15,179 bases of DNA from Pseudomonadota bacterium (GCA_021778935.1 JAJYBQ010000026.1:1-15179), one strand, 5' to 3'. Positions 1 through 10,074 are shown, numbered from the stretch's first letter. Program-made: numbers and translations. The notes: generated from the letters alone by a model not told the origin.

Positions 1-390
1 AGCGCCGCCGCCGCCGGCACCAAGGGCCTGCAGCGCACGCTCGGCATCGTCGAGCCGCCGTTGATCCCCCTGGAGTTCCGCCTCCGCCGCCCGCACGCCT
101 TCCTGGGCTGCCTCGGCGTCATCAACCGCCTTGAAGAACGCCGGGCCCTTGTTCGGCAAGGGCTCGGGCATCGTCGCCGCCAGATCGCTGTCGATCGCCA
201 CCGCCTCGGCGGCGTTACGGCATCCCTCGATGTTCTCCGGCTCCGCCTGCTTGCCGCACCAGACCATCTCGTCCCGCAGCACTTGCTCGTCCTTCAGCAG
301 GAAGTCGACGGATACATCCTTGTGACGATGCCCGCCGCACGCGGCGAGCAGGGTGCCGGCAGCAATCATCACGGCGAATCGGCGCTTCAT
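1..390 (-). CDS. EexN-like lipoprotein, 3' end outside the window
   Basis: A predicted lipoprotein of which 130 codons are visible; the frame is still open at the window edge. The start is well supported by GGGAGG five bases upstream of the ATG. Residues 1-18 form a basic N-terminus, a hydrophobic stretch and the lipobox LAAC with the lipidated cysteine at C18. Residues 31-65 carry a cysteine pair (C45, C57) ending in C-R-N-A, which resembles the EexN/TrbK type of small entry-exclusion lipoproteins. From about residue 88 the protein is charged and alanine-rich, probably a helical coiled coil, then a Gly-rich run at the edge. It lies 169 bases downstream of pgm on the same strand. A related copy lies at 3238-3453. 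The family match is from memory of the motif, and a conjugation role is not supported by any neighbour. Confidence 0.72.
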   Translation of the reverse strand, partial: MKRRFAVMIAAGTLLAACGGHRHKDVSVDFLLKDEQVLRDEMVWCGKQAEPENIEGCRNAAEAVAIDSDLAATMPEPLPNKGPAFFKAVDDAEAAQEGVRAAEAELQGDQRRLDDAERALQALGAGGGGA

Positions 391-559
391 GAGAACCTCC
401 CTCGGCCTTGCATCGACGGCCCATGCCGGCGCCTGCCCGGCGCAGCGATCCCGGCAGCCGTCGCCGATCCGGCAGCGGTTGCCTCTTTCATGCGACCGGC
501 GCCGCCTCGGATCGGTTCCCGCCGGCCATGGGATTGGGCGTCGGCATGGCCGATGCGGG

Positions 560-2206
560 TCAAGTCAGGGCGTCGGCCACCAACTGCTGCGCATCCGCCA
601 CGATCCGGCGCAGATGATCCGCGCTGGTGAAGCTCTCCGCATACAGCTTGTAGATATCTTCCGTTCCGGACGGGCGGGCGGCGAACCAACCGTTCTCGGT
701 CGTGACCTTGAGTCCGCCGATCGGCGCATCGTTGCCCGGCGCGCGCGTGAGCTTTGCGGTGATCGGTTCCCCCGCCAGGGTATCGGCCACCACGCGCTCC
801 GGCGACAGCTTCTTGAACGCGGCTTTCTGTACGGGATCGACCGGCGTATCGATGCGCACGTAATGGGACGTGCCGTGTCGCTCCGCCAGTTCCTGGTAGT
901 ACCGACCAGGATCCTTCCCGGTGACGGCGGTGATCTCGGCCGCCAGCAATCCGAGGATGATGCCGTCCTTGTCGGTCGTCCAGACCGTACCGTCCCGACG
1001 CAGGAAGCTCGCGCCCGCGCTTTCCTCCCCGCCGAAACACAGGCTGCCATCGAGCAAGCCCGCCGAGAACCATTTGAACCCGACCGGCACCTCCACGACC
1101 CGACGCCCGAGGCCCTGCACGACGCGGTCGATCAGCCCGCTCGACACGAGCGTCTTGCCGATCGCCGCCTGGTCCGACCATTGCCGGCGGTGGGTAAGCA
1201 GGTAGTGGATGGCGACGGCGAGGAAGTGGTTGGGGTTCATCAACCCCATCGAGGGCGTGACGATGCCGTGGCGATCGACATCGGCATCGTTGCCCCAGGC
1301 GATGTCGAACCGATCCTTGAGCGCAACCAGATTGGTCATCGCGTAGGGGCTCGAACAATCCATGCGGATCTTGCCGTCATGATCGAGCGGCATGAATCCG
1401 AAGGCGGGGTCGACGTCCGGATTGACCACCTCGATGCGCAAGCCGTAGTGGCGCGCAATCGGCTCCCAATAGCGAACCGCCGCCCCGCCGAGCGGATCGA
1501 CCCCGATGCGCAGGTTCGCATGGCGGATCGCCTCCATGTCGACGACGCTGCCCAGCGTCGCGATGTAGGGCGTCATGAAATCGACCTGCGCGATGTTGGG
1601 CATCGCCATGGCCTGCCTGTATGGAACGCGGCGGACGCTCCGGTTACCTTCCGCCATCAGCGCGTTCGCGCGGTTCTCGATCCAGCCGGTGACATCGGTA
1701 TCCGCCGGCCCGCCATGCGGAGGGTTGTATTTGATGCCGCCGTCCGTGGGCGGATTGTGCGACGGCGTGATGACGATGCCATCGGCGCGCGCGGCCACCG
1801 GGTCCGCATTCGCGGCGAGGATCGCGCGCGAAATGACGGGGGTGGGGGTGAACCCGGGCGTGCCTCCATCCTCGCGCTGGATTTGGGTCAGGACGCCATT
1901 GGCGGCCAGAACCTCGATCGCCGTCCGCTGCGCGGGCGCCGACAGGGCATGCGTATCCCTGCCCAGAAGTAGCGGGCCGACAATGCCCGCCTGGGCACGA
2001 TATTCGACGATGGCCTGGGTAATGGCGAGGATGTGTGCTTCGTTGAAGCTGCCGAGAAAGGCGCTTCCCCGATGACCGCTGGTGCCGAACGCCACGCGCT
2101 CCCCGGGCTCGGCGAGGTTCGGGGCATTCCGGTACGCCGCCAGCAAGGCGGGAATGTCGGTGAGGCTCGAGGGCGGGGCGGGATGGCCGGCAAGGGGATG
2201 GGGCAT
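560..2206 (-). CDS. pgm: phosphoglucomutase (alpha-D-glucose phosphate-specific)
   Basis: Interconverts glucose 1-phosphate and glucose 6-phosphate in the cytoplasm, linking glycolysis to glycogen and to UDP-glucose for surface polysaccharides. The 548-residue length agrees with the E. coli-type Pgm (about 546). All four signature regions are visible: the phosphoserine loop TPSHNPP with S149, the metal-binding loop D307-x-D309-x-D311, the sugar-binding GGEESAG at 392-398, and the phosphate-binding RPSGTED at 511-517. The ATG at 2206 is chosen because GAGAGG lies about six bases upstream and the length then fits the family; the frame stays open further upstream but without homology. It is divergent from the gene at 2418. 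No truncation or missing residue is seen. Confidence 0.97.
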   Translation of the reverse strand: MPHPLAGHPAPPSSLTDIPALLAAYRNAPNLAEPGERVAFGTSGHRGSAFLGSFNEAHILAITQAIVEYRAQAGIVGPLLLGRDTHALSAPAQRTAIEVLAANGVLTQIQREDGGTPGFTPTPVISRAILAANADPVAARADGIVITPSHNPPTDGGIKYNPPHGGPADTDVTGWIENRANALMAEGNRSVRRVPYRQAMAMPNIAQVDFMTPYIATLGSVVDMEAIRHANLRIGVDPLGGAAVRYWEPIARHYGLRIEVVNPDVDPAFGFMPLDHDGKIRMDCSSPYAMTNLVALKDRFDIAWGNDADVDRHGIVTPSMGLMNPNHFLAVAIHYLLTHRRQWSDQAAIGKTLVSSGLIDRVVQGLGRRVVEVPVGFKWFSAGLLDGSLCFGGEESAGASFLRRDGTVWTTDKDGIILGLLAAEITAVTGKDPGRYYQELAERHGTSHYVRIDTPVDPVQKAAFKKLSPERVVADTLAGEPITAKLTRAPGNDAPIGGLKVTTENGWFAARPSGTEDIYKLYAESFTSADHLRRIVADAQQLVADALT

Positions 2207-2290
2207 GCAATACCTCTCGTCGCTGGGAATGGCGTAACGCAGGGGAGGGCAGGGCCCCTCCGCAGAGTCGATGCGAAACAACGCGTTTCG

Positions 2291-2296
2291 ATTGTA
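2291..2296 (-). promoter_or_regulatory. possible -10 element for pgm
   Basis: On the minus strand TACAAT differs from the TATAAT consensus at one position and lies about 85 bases upstream of the pgm start. No convincing -35 hexamer is found at 16-18 bases. A perfect 6-bp inverted repeat (CGCAGC, six-base loop, GCTGCG, 2300-2317) lies immediately upstream of the -10, where the promoter spacer would be, and could be an operator. Confidence 0.3.
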
Positions 2297-2299
2297 CGT

Positions 2300-2317
2300 C
2301 GCAGCTTCGTTGCTGCG
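2300..2317. repeat. inverted repeat in the pgm / 2418 divergent intergenic region
   Basis: CGCAGC and GCTGCG are perfect inverted arms separated by TTCGTT. The site overlaps the spacer of the possible pgm promoter and lies about 25 bases upstream of the -24 element of the sigma-54 promoter of the divergent gene. It could be a regulator site for either gene, or a small hairpin in the pgm leader region. Only the symmetry supports it. Confidence 0.3.
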
Positions 2318-2341
2318 GTTCCAACCAACCGATCCCGCACA

Positions 2342-2357
2342 TGGCACGACATTTGCT
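2342..2357 (+). promoter_or_regulatory. sigma-54 (RpoN) promoter upstream of the 2418 gene
   Basis: TGGCACGACATTTGCT matches the -24/-12 consensus TGGCACG-N4-TTGCW at every fixed position, with ten bases between the invariant GG and GC. Transcription would begin near 2368, leaving a leader of about 50 bases to the ATG at 2418. Sigma-54 promoters need an activator ATPase bound upstream; no enhancer site was identified with certainty. Confidence 0.7.
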
Positions 2358-2417
2358 TGCCTTGGTTGTCGGTGCGGCGACCGGCCGCAGCGTATCGGTT
2401 CCCAGGAGGAAACAACC

Positions 2418-2837
2418 ATGCAATGGACGAACTGGATTCTCGGAAAACCCCGGCGCGGCAAGTCGGGTTCGCGAAACGGCACAAAATCCGAGCCATCGAA
2501 CGCAAACTATCTTCTGGCCGGCGTCTTTTCGCTGGCAACCTACGGCGGATTCACGGCATTGGCCTGCGCGAGCCCCCTGCCGACGGAGACCGCGGACATG
2601 CAGGACAAGACCGGCGCGCCGCACGCGAGTGCGGGATGCCGAGCGCTGGCAGCGTTCTACGCCGGGAAGGCCGAGGAAGCGCGGAAATGGGCAGCCGCAG
2701 ACCGCGTGGCGGCGAGGGAGTACGCCGACAGCGGAAAACCGGCGAAAGTCTCCAAGGCTGCGGCGCTGCGAGCGCTTGCCCGAACGGACGAACGCAGGGC
2801 GGTGCAATACGCGTCGCTGGCGCTGCAGGTCCCATGA
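2418..2837 (+). CDS. small membrane-anchored or lipoprotein-like protein, unknown function
   Basis: A 139-residue protein that is not recognised. The start is firm: a consensus AGGAGG (2404-2409) lies eight bases upstream of the ATG. Residues 1-30 are basic and cytoplasmic-looking. Residues 31-50 form one hydrophobic segment ending T-A-L-A-C, which satisfies the relaxed lipoprotein pattern with C50, although the N-terminal extension is long for a signal peptide. Residues 60-139 are polar, alanine-rich and probably helical, with one further cysteine, and would lie in the periplasm. A near-perfect sigma-54 promoter sits 60-75 bases upstream. The next gene on this strand, at 3238, has its own sigma-54 promoter, so the two may be co-regulated. 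It could be either an N-anchored inner-membrane protein or a lipoprotein. Confidence 0.7.
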   Translation: MQWTNWILGKPRRGKSGSRNGTKSEPSNANYLLAGVFSLATYGGFTALACASPLPTETADMQDKTGAPHASAGCRALAAFYAGKAEEARKWAAADRVAAREYADSGKPAKVSKAAALRALARTDERRAVQYASLALQVP

Positions 2838-2957
2838 CGGTGCGCGACGCGCGACGCCGGTGCAGGATCATTCGCCGCAAGATGCGCGCGACCATCGCAT
2901 CGGGGACGATTCCGATCCTGCCGTCCGGCCTGCGCGTCGGATTGGTCCCGAAGTCGC

Positions 2958-3180
2958 TCACCCCCTGGCCCGCGCGCTGACCAACCAGGCGCGGGCCGGA
3001 ACGGCCGATCCGTCGGCCGCCATGAAATCGCGATAGAACACGACCAGATCGGCGTGGATCGCGGCCCGCATCGCCGCAACCGATGTCGACGACGCGCTCG
3101 CCGAGATCCAACGCCGCGCGCGCCATCAAGGCTTCGCCGAGCGGTTGCACCCGGCGGAAACCCCGGTCGCCTCCGTCCTG
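2958..3180 (-). pseudogene. SAM-dependent methyltransferase remnant with internal deletion
   Basis: Read on the minus strand from about 3160, one frame gives VQPLGEALMARAALDLGERV followed by VDIGCG, the lead-in and motif I (SAM-binding) of class I methyltransferases. At about 3072 the homology jumps to another frame, which from 3071 to 2958 reads like the C-terminal tail of such enzymes (LVVFYRDFMAADGS, then PARAWLVSARARG and a stop). The middle of the enzyme, normally well over 150 residues, is missing and the ends are out of frame, so this is a deletion remnant and not one frameshift. Its upstream end meets the sigma-54 promoter of the 3238 gene. This remnant accounts for most of the 400 bases between the plus-strand genes; 2838-2957 shows nothing recognisable. 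Confidence 0.65.
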
Positions 3181-3194
3181 GCATGGAAGTTGCT
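3179..3194 (+). promoter_or_regulatory. sigma-54 (RpoN) promoter upstream of the 3238 gene
   Basis: TGGCATGGAAGTTGCT matches TGGCAYG-N4-TTGCW with exactly ten bases between the invariant GG and GC. The predicted start of transcription is near 3205, giving a leader of about 33 bases before the ATG at 3238. It is the second such promoter within 840 bases on this strand, which strengthens both calls. It abuts the boundary of the methyltransferase remnant. Confidence 0.68.
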
Positions 3195-3237
3195 TGACAA
3201 ACCATCGGTGCATGTCATTCATGAATCGGAGGGCAAC

Positions 3238-3453
3238 ATGAATCGAGGAATGATCGCGATGCTCGCGCTCAGCAGCGTGCTTGCCGTGGGCGGGAAAAAT
3301 CACAAGAACCCTGCGACGGAGTCGCTGATCCACGACGAGCAGGCGCTGCTGGACGAGATGACCTGGTGCGGCAAGCAACGGGATCCCGAATCCATTCACG
3401 GCTGCCGCAACGCCGGGGACGCGCTGGCGACGATCGCCGCGCTGGGGCAGTGA
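3238..3453 (+). CDS. EexN-like small protein lacking the lipobox cysteine
   Basis: A 71-residue protein related to the lipoprotein at 1-390: over the 35-residue core, 23 positions are identical, including C44, C56 and the W-C-G-K-Q and C-R-N-A motifs. The ATG at 3238 is preceded by GGAGG (3228-3232) with good spacing and by a sigma-54 promoter. Residues 1-18 still form a hydrophobic export-like segment, but where the sister copy has L-A-A-C-G-G this one has L-A-V-G-G, so the lipidated cysteine is gone. An in-frame three-base deletion explains this simply. The protein also ends right after the cysteine-pair domain and lacks the sister's coiled-coil extension. It may be a soluble or N-anchored periplasmic variant, or a decaying copy. 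A role in entry exclusion is only suggested by the motif. Confidence 0.72.
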   Translation: MNRGMIAMLALSSVLAVGGKNHKNPATESLIHDEQALLDEMTWCGKQRDPESIHGCRNAGDALATIAALGQ

Positions 3454-3545
3454 GGCCGGGGCAACGGTGCATGGGGCGCGCGCTGTGCATCGGGGCAGTG
3501 CAGCGATGGGCAGAATGGGTTTCTTGGAAAAATCGGGGGTGCATC

Positions 3546-4100
3546 ATGAACGCACGAGCGTGCATGTGGGCGGCGAAGGAGGGAATGGTCCCGCGCTCGG
3601 ACATTTCCCATGAGCGCATGGTCGAGGCGCTCGACCGCAGCGGCCTGGTCCACGGATGGAGCCGACCGCAGGTCGACCACTTGGCTGAGCTTGCGGCATT
3701 GCGGATCTTGTCTCCCGGCGTGCACGGCGACGACCGCCTGGACGATGCATCACGCGACGGACTGGCGATCCTGCTCGATGGGGATGTCGAGATCGACGCG
3801 ACGATCGAGGGTGAATCGTTTTTCCTGCACCTGCAGACATGCGGCGACGTGGGCCGCGCAGCCAGTTTCTCGGGCGGCGGCACGCTGCGGATCCGCACCC
3901 GTCTGACGGCGCGGCGCAAGACCACCATGCTCCTCCTGCAGCGGTCACGCCTCGAAGGCGTGCGGGGACTCCCGCCCGTGCTGATGCAGCGTCTGCTGGG
4001 CAACCTGGTTCTCCACGTCCACGGCATCGCCCGGCGCAGCTACGCCGACACCGAGCAGTTGCGCCAATACCTGTTCGGGGCCGCCGCCGCGACGCCGTGA
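3546..4100 (+). CDS. cyclic-nucleotide-binding-fold protein without HTH domain
   Basis: A 184-residue protein whose residues 45-165 resemble the beta-roll and following long helix of CRP/FNR-type sensor domains: the stretch L-A-I-L-L-D-G-D-V-E-I (73-83), the turn around C-G-D-V-G (99-103), and P-P-V-L-M-Q-R-L-L-G-N-L (143-154). There is no C-terminal helix-turn-helix, and the phosphate-binding cassette lacks the usual glutamate (V-G-R-A where G-E is expected), so cAMP binding is doubtful. The ATG at 3546 has a moderate GGGGGTG Shine-Dalgarno; an in-frame ATG at 3471 is possible but adds residues with no domain resemblance. It lies 92 bases after the EexN-like gene and converges on the minus-strand gene ending at 4165. 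It may be a protein-interaction or non-canonical sensor domain; the partner is unknown. Confidence 0.7.
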   Translation: MNARACMWAAKEGMVPRSDISHERMVEALDRSGLVHGWSRPQVDHLAELAALRILSPGVHGDDRLDDASRDGLAILLDGDVEIDATIEGESFFLHLQTCGDVGRAASFSGGGTLRIRTRLTARRKTTMLLLQRSRLEGVRGLPPVLMQRLLGNLVLHVHGIARRSYADTEQLRQYLFGAAAATP

Positions 4101-4138
4101 ACGATCGTTGGCCGCGCATGCCGATCGTCGAGCGCGGC
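4101..4138. terminator. overlapping inverted repeats between convergent genes
   Basis: Two inverted repeats interleave in the 64 bases between the convergent stops: ACGATCG (4101-4107) with CGATCGT (4122-4128), and GCCGCGC (4111-4117) with GCGCGGC (4132-4138). The two hairpins are mutually exclusive. Neither is followed by a T-run, so an intrinsic terminator is uncertain, though the position suits a bidirectional one. Confidence 0.3.
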
Positions 4139-4164
4139 GATATGGTCCGCGGCGGCTCGAAGGG

Positions 4165-4773
4165 TCAGCGTCCTGTCACCACCCCGGTGAGCAGATTGGG
4201 AACGTAGTGACAAGCGGAGTTCGGCGATGCGTGCCCGCCCACCATCTCGACATGCTCGCCGACACGAACGTCCATGCCTACAGGGACGAGAACCGGCACC
4301 CGCACATTCGGAGGTGCGGCGTCCGGATGAAAAAGTGCACGCAGGTTGTGGACATACGCCGGATCGATCCGTCCGTTGGCGAACTCCTCGGAACGCGGAA
4401 TGAGCGCCATCGCTTCCGCCTCCGACAGGAAACCCTCGATGCGCCCTGCGACTGCGGCGGGCGGGTTGAGCGCGACGCGCATCGGACTGCCCGCACCGCA
4501 GTTCTGGTCTGCAGCCGCGATCTCGCTGGTGAGCCCCTCGTCGACGGATTGCAGAGCCTCTCGAGCGATCGTTTGCACCGCTGCCGACGATTGCTGCGTT
4601 GCGGGGGTCGACACGCGGTCTGCGCGGCTCGATCCCCACGGCGGATCGAGCAGATACAAACCCGTGCAGATCGTTGCTCCTAGCAATGCAAGCTTCCATC
4701 CTGCAGAACCTCGCCAGAGCAGGCTGGCGCTGCCGGCCAAGGACTTCTTGGGGGAAAAGCGATCGTCCTTCAT
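4165..4773 (-). CDS. single-pass membrane protein with periplasmic domain, AAA+ partner, unknown function
   Basis: A 202-residue protein that is not recognised. The start at 4773 is chosen because its ATG overlaps the stop of the preceding ATPase gene as ATGA, a typical sign of translational coupling. Residues 1-25 are basic and cytoplasmic; residues about 26-42 form one transmembrane helix; the rest would face the periplasm. The periplasmic part has a Ser/Thr/Ala/Gln-rich linker (50-90) and two cysteines, C92 and C188, that could form a disulfide. Residues 157-180 are rich in valine alternating with turns (V-R-V-P-V-L-V-P-V-G) and suggest a small beta domain. Coupling implies fixed stoichiometry with the AAA+ protein, so it may be its substrate adaptor or sensor. 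An alternative start at 4797 is less likely. Confidence 0.7.
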   Translation of the reverse strand: MKDDRFSPKKSLAGSASLLWRGSAGWKLALLGATICTGLYLLDPPWGSSRADRVSTPATQQSSAAVQTIAREALQSVDEGLTSEIAAADQNCGAGSPMRVALNPPAAVAGRIEGFLSEAEAMALIPRSEEFANGRIDPAYVHNLRALFHPDAAPPNVRVPVLVPVGMDVRVGEHVEMVGGHASPNSACHYVPNLLTGVVTGR

Positions 4774-6029
4774 GAGGATCGTTCGGTCTGCGGGCACTCG
4801 ACCGGCTTGGCCACGACCCCGTCAGCGCCTTCGATCAGCGCCACGCATCGTGCGCCCTGCTGCTTGGCACTGATCAAGGAATCCGCAATGGATTCCTCGA
4901 TGGCGCGGACGAGATCGCGTGACGATGCCGCGTCTGCAAGCTTCTCTTGGCGGCGCATCATGCGGTAGAGCAATTCCGGATCGATGCCCTGATTCCCGAC
5001 CGCAAGGCCGTATCCCTGAATCATCTGCTCGATCTCCAGCGCCGTGACCCGTGCCACATCGAGACCGTAGAGGCGGGAAAACACGAAAATCCGGTCGATG
5101 CGGTTGAGCAATTCGGGGGCGAATCCTGCCTCCTTCAGCGCGTTGGTTGCCGCCCGTCGCATTTCGTCGGGATCGTGTGCATATTGCCGACGGATGTCTT
5201 CCAGCGTGTCCGGTGCGGCATTGGTGGTCAGGATGAAAACGGCCCGCGTCGTGGGGATCTGGCGTCCATCGGACGCCTCGGTGACAAACCCGTCGTTCCA
5301 GGCCGTCAGGAATTTCTTGTGGATTTCCGGATCGGCCTTCTCGATCTCGTCGAGAAGTACCACGGCATCCGGAGTGTCGCGCAATCCGCCGGTAAGTTTG
5401 CCGTAACTATCCGATCCGACATACCCCTTCGGTGAACCGAAAAGGACGGTGGCGCCCATGCCCCGTGAAAGTTGGGTCATATCCAGATGCAGCAACTTGC
5501 GATGCAACTCCGCGGCGAGTCGCTTGCCAAGATACGTCTTGCCGGTTCCCGGATACCCGGAGAACAGAAAGACGCCCACCGGCTTACCGCGTTGCTGCAG
5601 GGCCAGGCGCCTGCGGATCTGCGCGGCGAGGTCGTCGCAGATGGCATTCTGTCCGATCACACGGGATTTCAATGCATCGGCCAGGGCTGCCGCATCGATG
5701 AACACCGCATCGGCATCCTGACTCATGCGGCCTTCGAGCGCCGCGCGATTGGTGAGTCGGTCGAGTACGTCCATCATCCACCTCCTGCGTACGATCCACG
5801 CCGGCAGACGGCCGGCACCGGCAAGCAGCCCGAACGCCACGATTATCCAAAAAAATATCGCCAGTGCGAGCAGTCCGCCTTGCCATGCCATTGCGAAGGC
5901 TGCCAGAGCCGATGCCCGGTTCGCAAGATTTCCTCGGTAATGCCACACCGTCTCGGCCAACGCGATCGTCAGCGTGACGAAAAACAGAAATGGCAGAATG
6001 CGATTGATTAGCGTCGTCGTTCGGCCCAT
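4770..6029 (-). CDS. membrane-anchored Clp/Hsp100-type AAA+ ATPase
   Basis: A 419-residue ATPase with two predicted transmembrane helices (about 9-28 and 50-72) followed by a cytoplasmic AAA+ module of the ClpB/ClpX class. Visible elements: V-I-G-Q-N at 124-128, Walker A GYPGTGKT (158-165), the pore-loop motif GYVG (202-205), Walker B VVLLDEIE (223-230), sensor 1 T-T-N (268-270), arginine finger R310 in E-L-L-N-R-I-D, and sensor 2 R371. The pore loop argues for threading or unfolding of a protein. No ClpP-binding loop and no protease motif are seen. It starts 61 bases after hsdR without a clear terminator, and its stop overlaps the next start. The Shine-Dalgarno before the ATG at 6029 is weak (GTGGAAA), but this start is needed for the first helix. 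Its specific role is unknown. Confidence 0.85.
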   Translation of the reverse strand: MGRTTTLINRILPFLFFVTLTIALAETVWHYRGNLANRASALAAFAMAWQGGLLALAIFFWIIVAFGLLAGAGRLPAWIVRRRWMMDVLDRLTNRAALEGRMSQDADAVFIDAAALADALKSRVIGQNAICDDLAAQIRRRLALQQRGKPVGVFLFSGYPGTGKTYLGKRLAAELHRKLLHLDMTQLSRGMGATVLFGSPKGYVGSDSYGKLTGGLRDTPDAVVLLDEIEKADPEIHKKFLTAWNDGFVTEASDGRQIPTTRAVFILTTNAAPDTLEDIRRQYAHDPDEMRRAATNALKEAGFAPELLNRIDRIFVFSRLYGLDVARVTALEIEQMIQGYGLAVGNQGIDPELLYRMMRRQEKLADAASSRDLVRAIEESIADSLISAKQQGARCVALIEGADGVVAKPVECPQTERSS

Positions 6030-6090
6030 GAATTTCCACGCTCAATTTTCTCGGGACTACCGCCTATGCGGCGCTGCGCCCTGTGATCGG

Positions 6091-9303
<3,213 letters not shown>

Positions 9304-9394
9304 GGCACGGGGCCCGGTCGCCCGCCTGCGGCAACCCCGGAAGTCATGTGGTTTGCAAGCCGGGTCCGGGCTGCCATGGAATCGTTCCGAATGC

Positions 9395-9607
9395 TCAGTA
9401 CAGGTCCGGAACGCTCCTGCGCGGCGGCGGATTCGCGCGGCTCGGATCCACGTCCGAAACCAAAACTCCGCGAAGCGAATACCAGTTCGCGATGCCCATC
9501 CGCCGGTTGGCCTGCTGCACCGCCCGGGCAGCGCGGTTGCCGATGCGGATGACATCGACCATCCGGGCGATCCGGTCACCGGGGATCTGGGGGGTGGTTT
9601 TCGCCAT
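9395..9607 (-). CDS. small protein, probable partner/antitoxin of the Zeta-like kinase
   Basis: A 70-residue basic protein with a good Shine-Dalgarno (GGGAGA) directly after the TAG of the Zeta-like gene; only ten bases separate the stop from its ATG. Residues 11-38 form a predicted helix ([15 protein letters not shown]), followed by [11 protein letters not shown]. This helix plus N-R-R-x-G-I-x-N-x-Y-S pattern recalls short proteins encoded next to Zeta-like P-loop kinases, which suggests an antitoxin or regulatory partner. The C-terminus is proline- and arginine-rich. If the kinase gene is dead, this gene may be an orphan antitoxin. The family link is from memory and not confirmed. Confidence 0.6.
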   Translation of the reverse strand: MAKTTPQIPGDRIARMVDVIRIGNRAARAVQQANRRMGIANWYSLRGVLVSDVDPSRANPPPRRSVPDLY

Positions 9608-9617
9608 ATTCGTCTCC

Positions 9618-10074
9618 CTATGCCGTCTGCCGAAGCAAATGGCCCCAAAGCGTTTCGTCCATTATGTCACCGATGTTTTCGCGCCAGCCGGATGCGATCG
9701 TTTCATAACCGGATTCCCCATTGAACACCACCATCCAGTCATCGGTCTGCCCGCGATAGCGTTCCAGGAAATTCACAAGGGAACGGCGGTAGCGCCGGCG
9801 CACGTCCGATTCCGGTACGTCGTGTCCGCCCGCAATCACCCGCTGAGCGATCCGCTGCAAACAAAGCCCCACGGAATCCAGGTACACCAGTACCAGCGAA
9901 ATCGAGTACCCCCGCAGGCGCGCTTGCCGAAGGTGTTGCTCCAGACTCCTCCCCGGCAAGGTCGTCCGCACCCAGATAACGCAAGCGGTATTCATGCGCA
10001 TAGGCACGCGCGAGCGTCGTCTTGCCTGCCCCGTTTGGGCCGCCAACGATGATCAGACGCGGAGGTTCGTTCAT
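9618..10074 (-). pseudogene. Zeta-toxin-like P-loop kinase with internal deletion and frame change
   Basis: The ATG at 10074 overlaps the hsdS stop as ATGA. The first 38 codons give a P-loop start with Walker A GGPNGAGKT and then Y-L-G-A-D-D. At about 9960-9966 the family resemblance passes to the next frame, which reads TTLPGRSLEQHLRQARLRGY and continues to a TAG at 9618 with the conserved-looking G-G-H-D-V-P-E, R-R-R-Y-R-R-S-L-x-N-F and W-M-V-V-F-N. In Zeta-like kinases about 40 residues normally separate the G-A-D and E-T-T-L-x-G-R-S elements; here they abut. So this is an out-of-frame internal deletion. The original frame runs on to a stop at 9739 with unrelated sequence. The truncated product would keep the P-loop but lose the catalytic middle. 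It sits between hsdS and hsdR. Confidence 0.75.

Noticed and set aside
391..559. Intrinsic terminator between pgm and the EexN-like lipoprotein gene
   Set aside because: A GC-rich imperfect inverted repeat exists near 490-530, but with a large loop and no T-run, so it is not called.
353..1972. A 539-codon plus-strand open frame opposite pgm and its downstream spacer
   Set aside because: It is antisense to pgm, which keeps every catalytic motif; the frame is Arg/Asp/His-rich without domain resemblance.
2834..2980. A 48-codon plus-strand frame whose ATG overlaps the stop of the 2418 gene
   Set aside because: The ATGA overlap is attractive, but the peptide is Arg-rich without features and it runs over the methyltransferase remnant tail on the other strand.
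3131..3146. GCTTCG...GCGGTT upstream of the second sigma-54 promoter, similar to 2304-2320 before the first
   Set aside because: The spacing differs (4 versus 5 bases), the distance to the promoters differs, and the second copy lies in the old methyltransferase coding region, so chance is more likely than a shared enhancer site.
2551..3399. A 282-codon minus-strand frame covering 2551-3399
   Set aside because: Only its middle piece resembles a methyltransferase; the rest is antisense to the two plus-strand small genes, so it is not one gene.
9960..9966. Programmed frameshift in the Zeta-like kinase gene
   Set aside because: A frameshift alone would leave the central 40 or so residues readable in one frame; they are absent, so an internal deletion fits better, and no slippery heptamer is seen.
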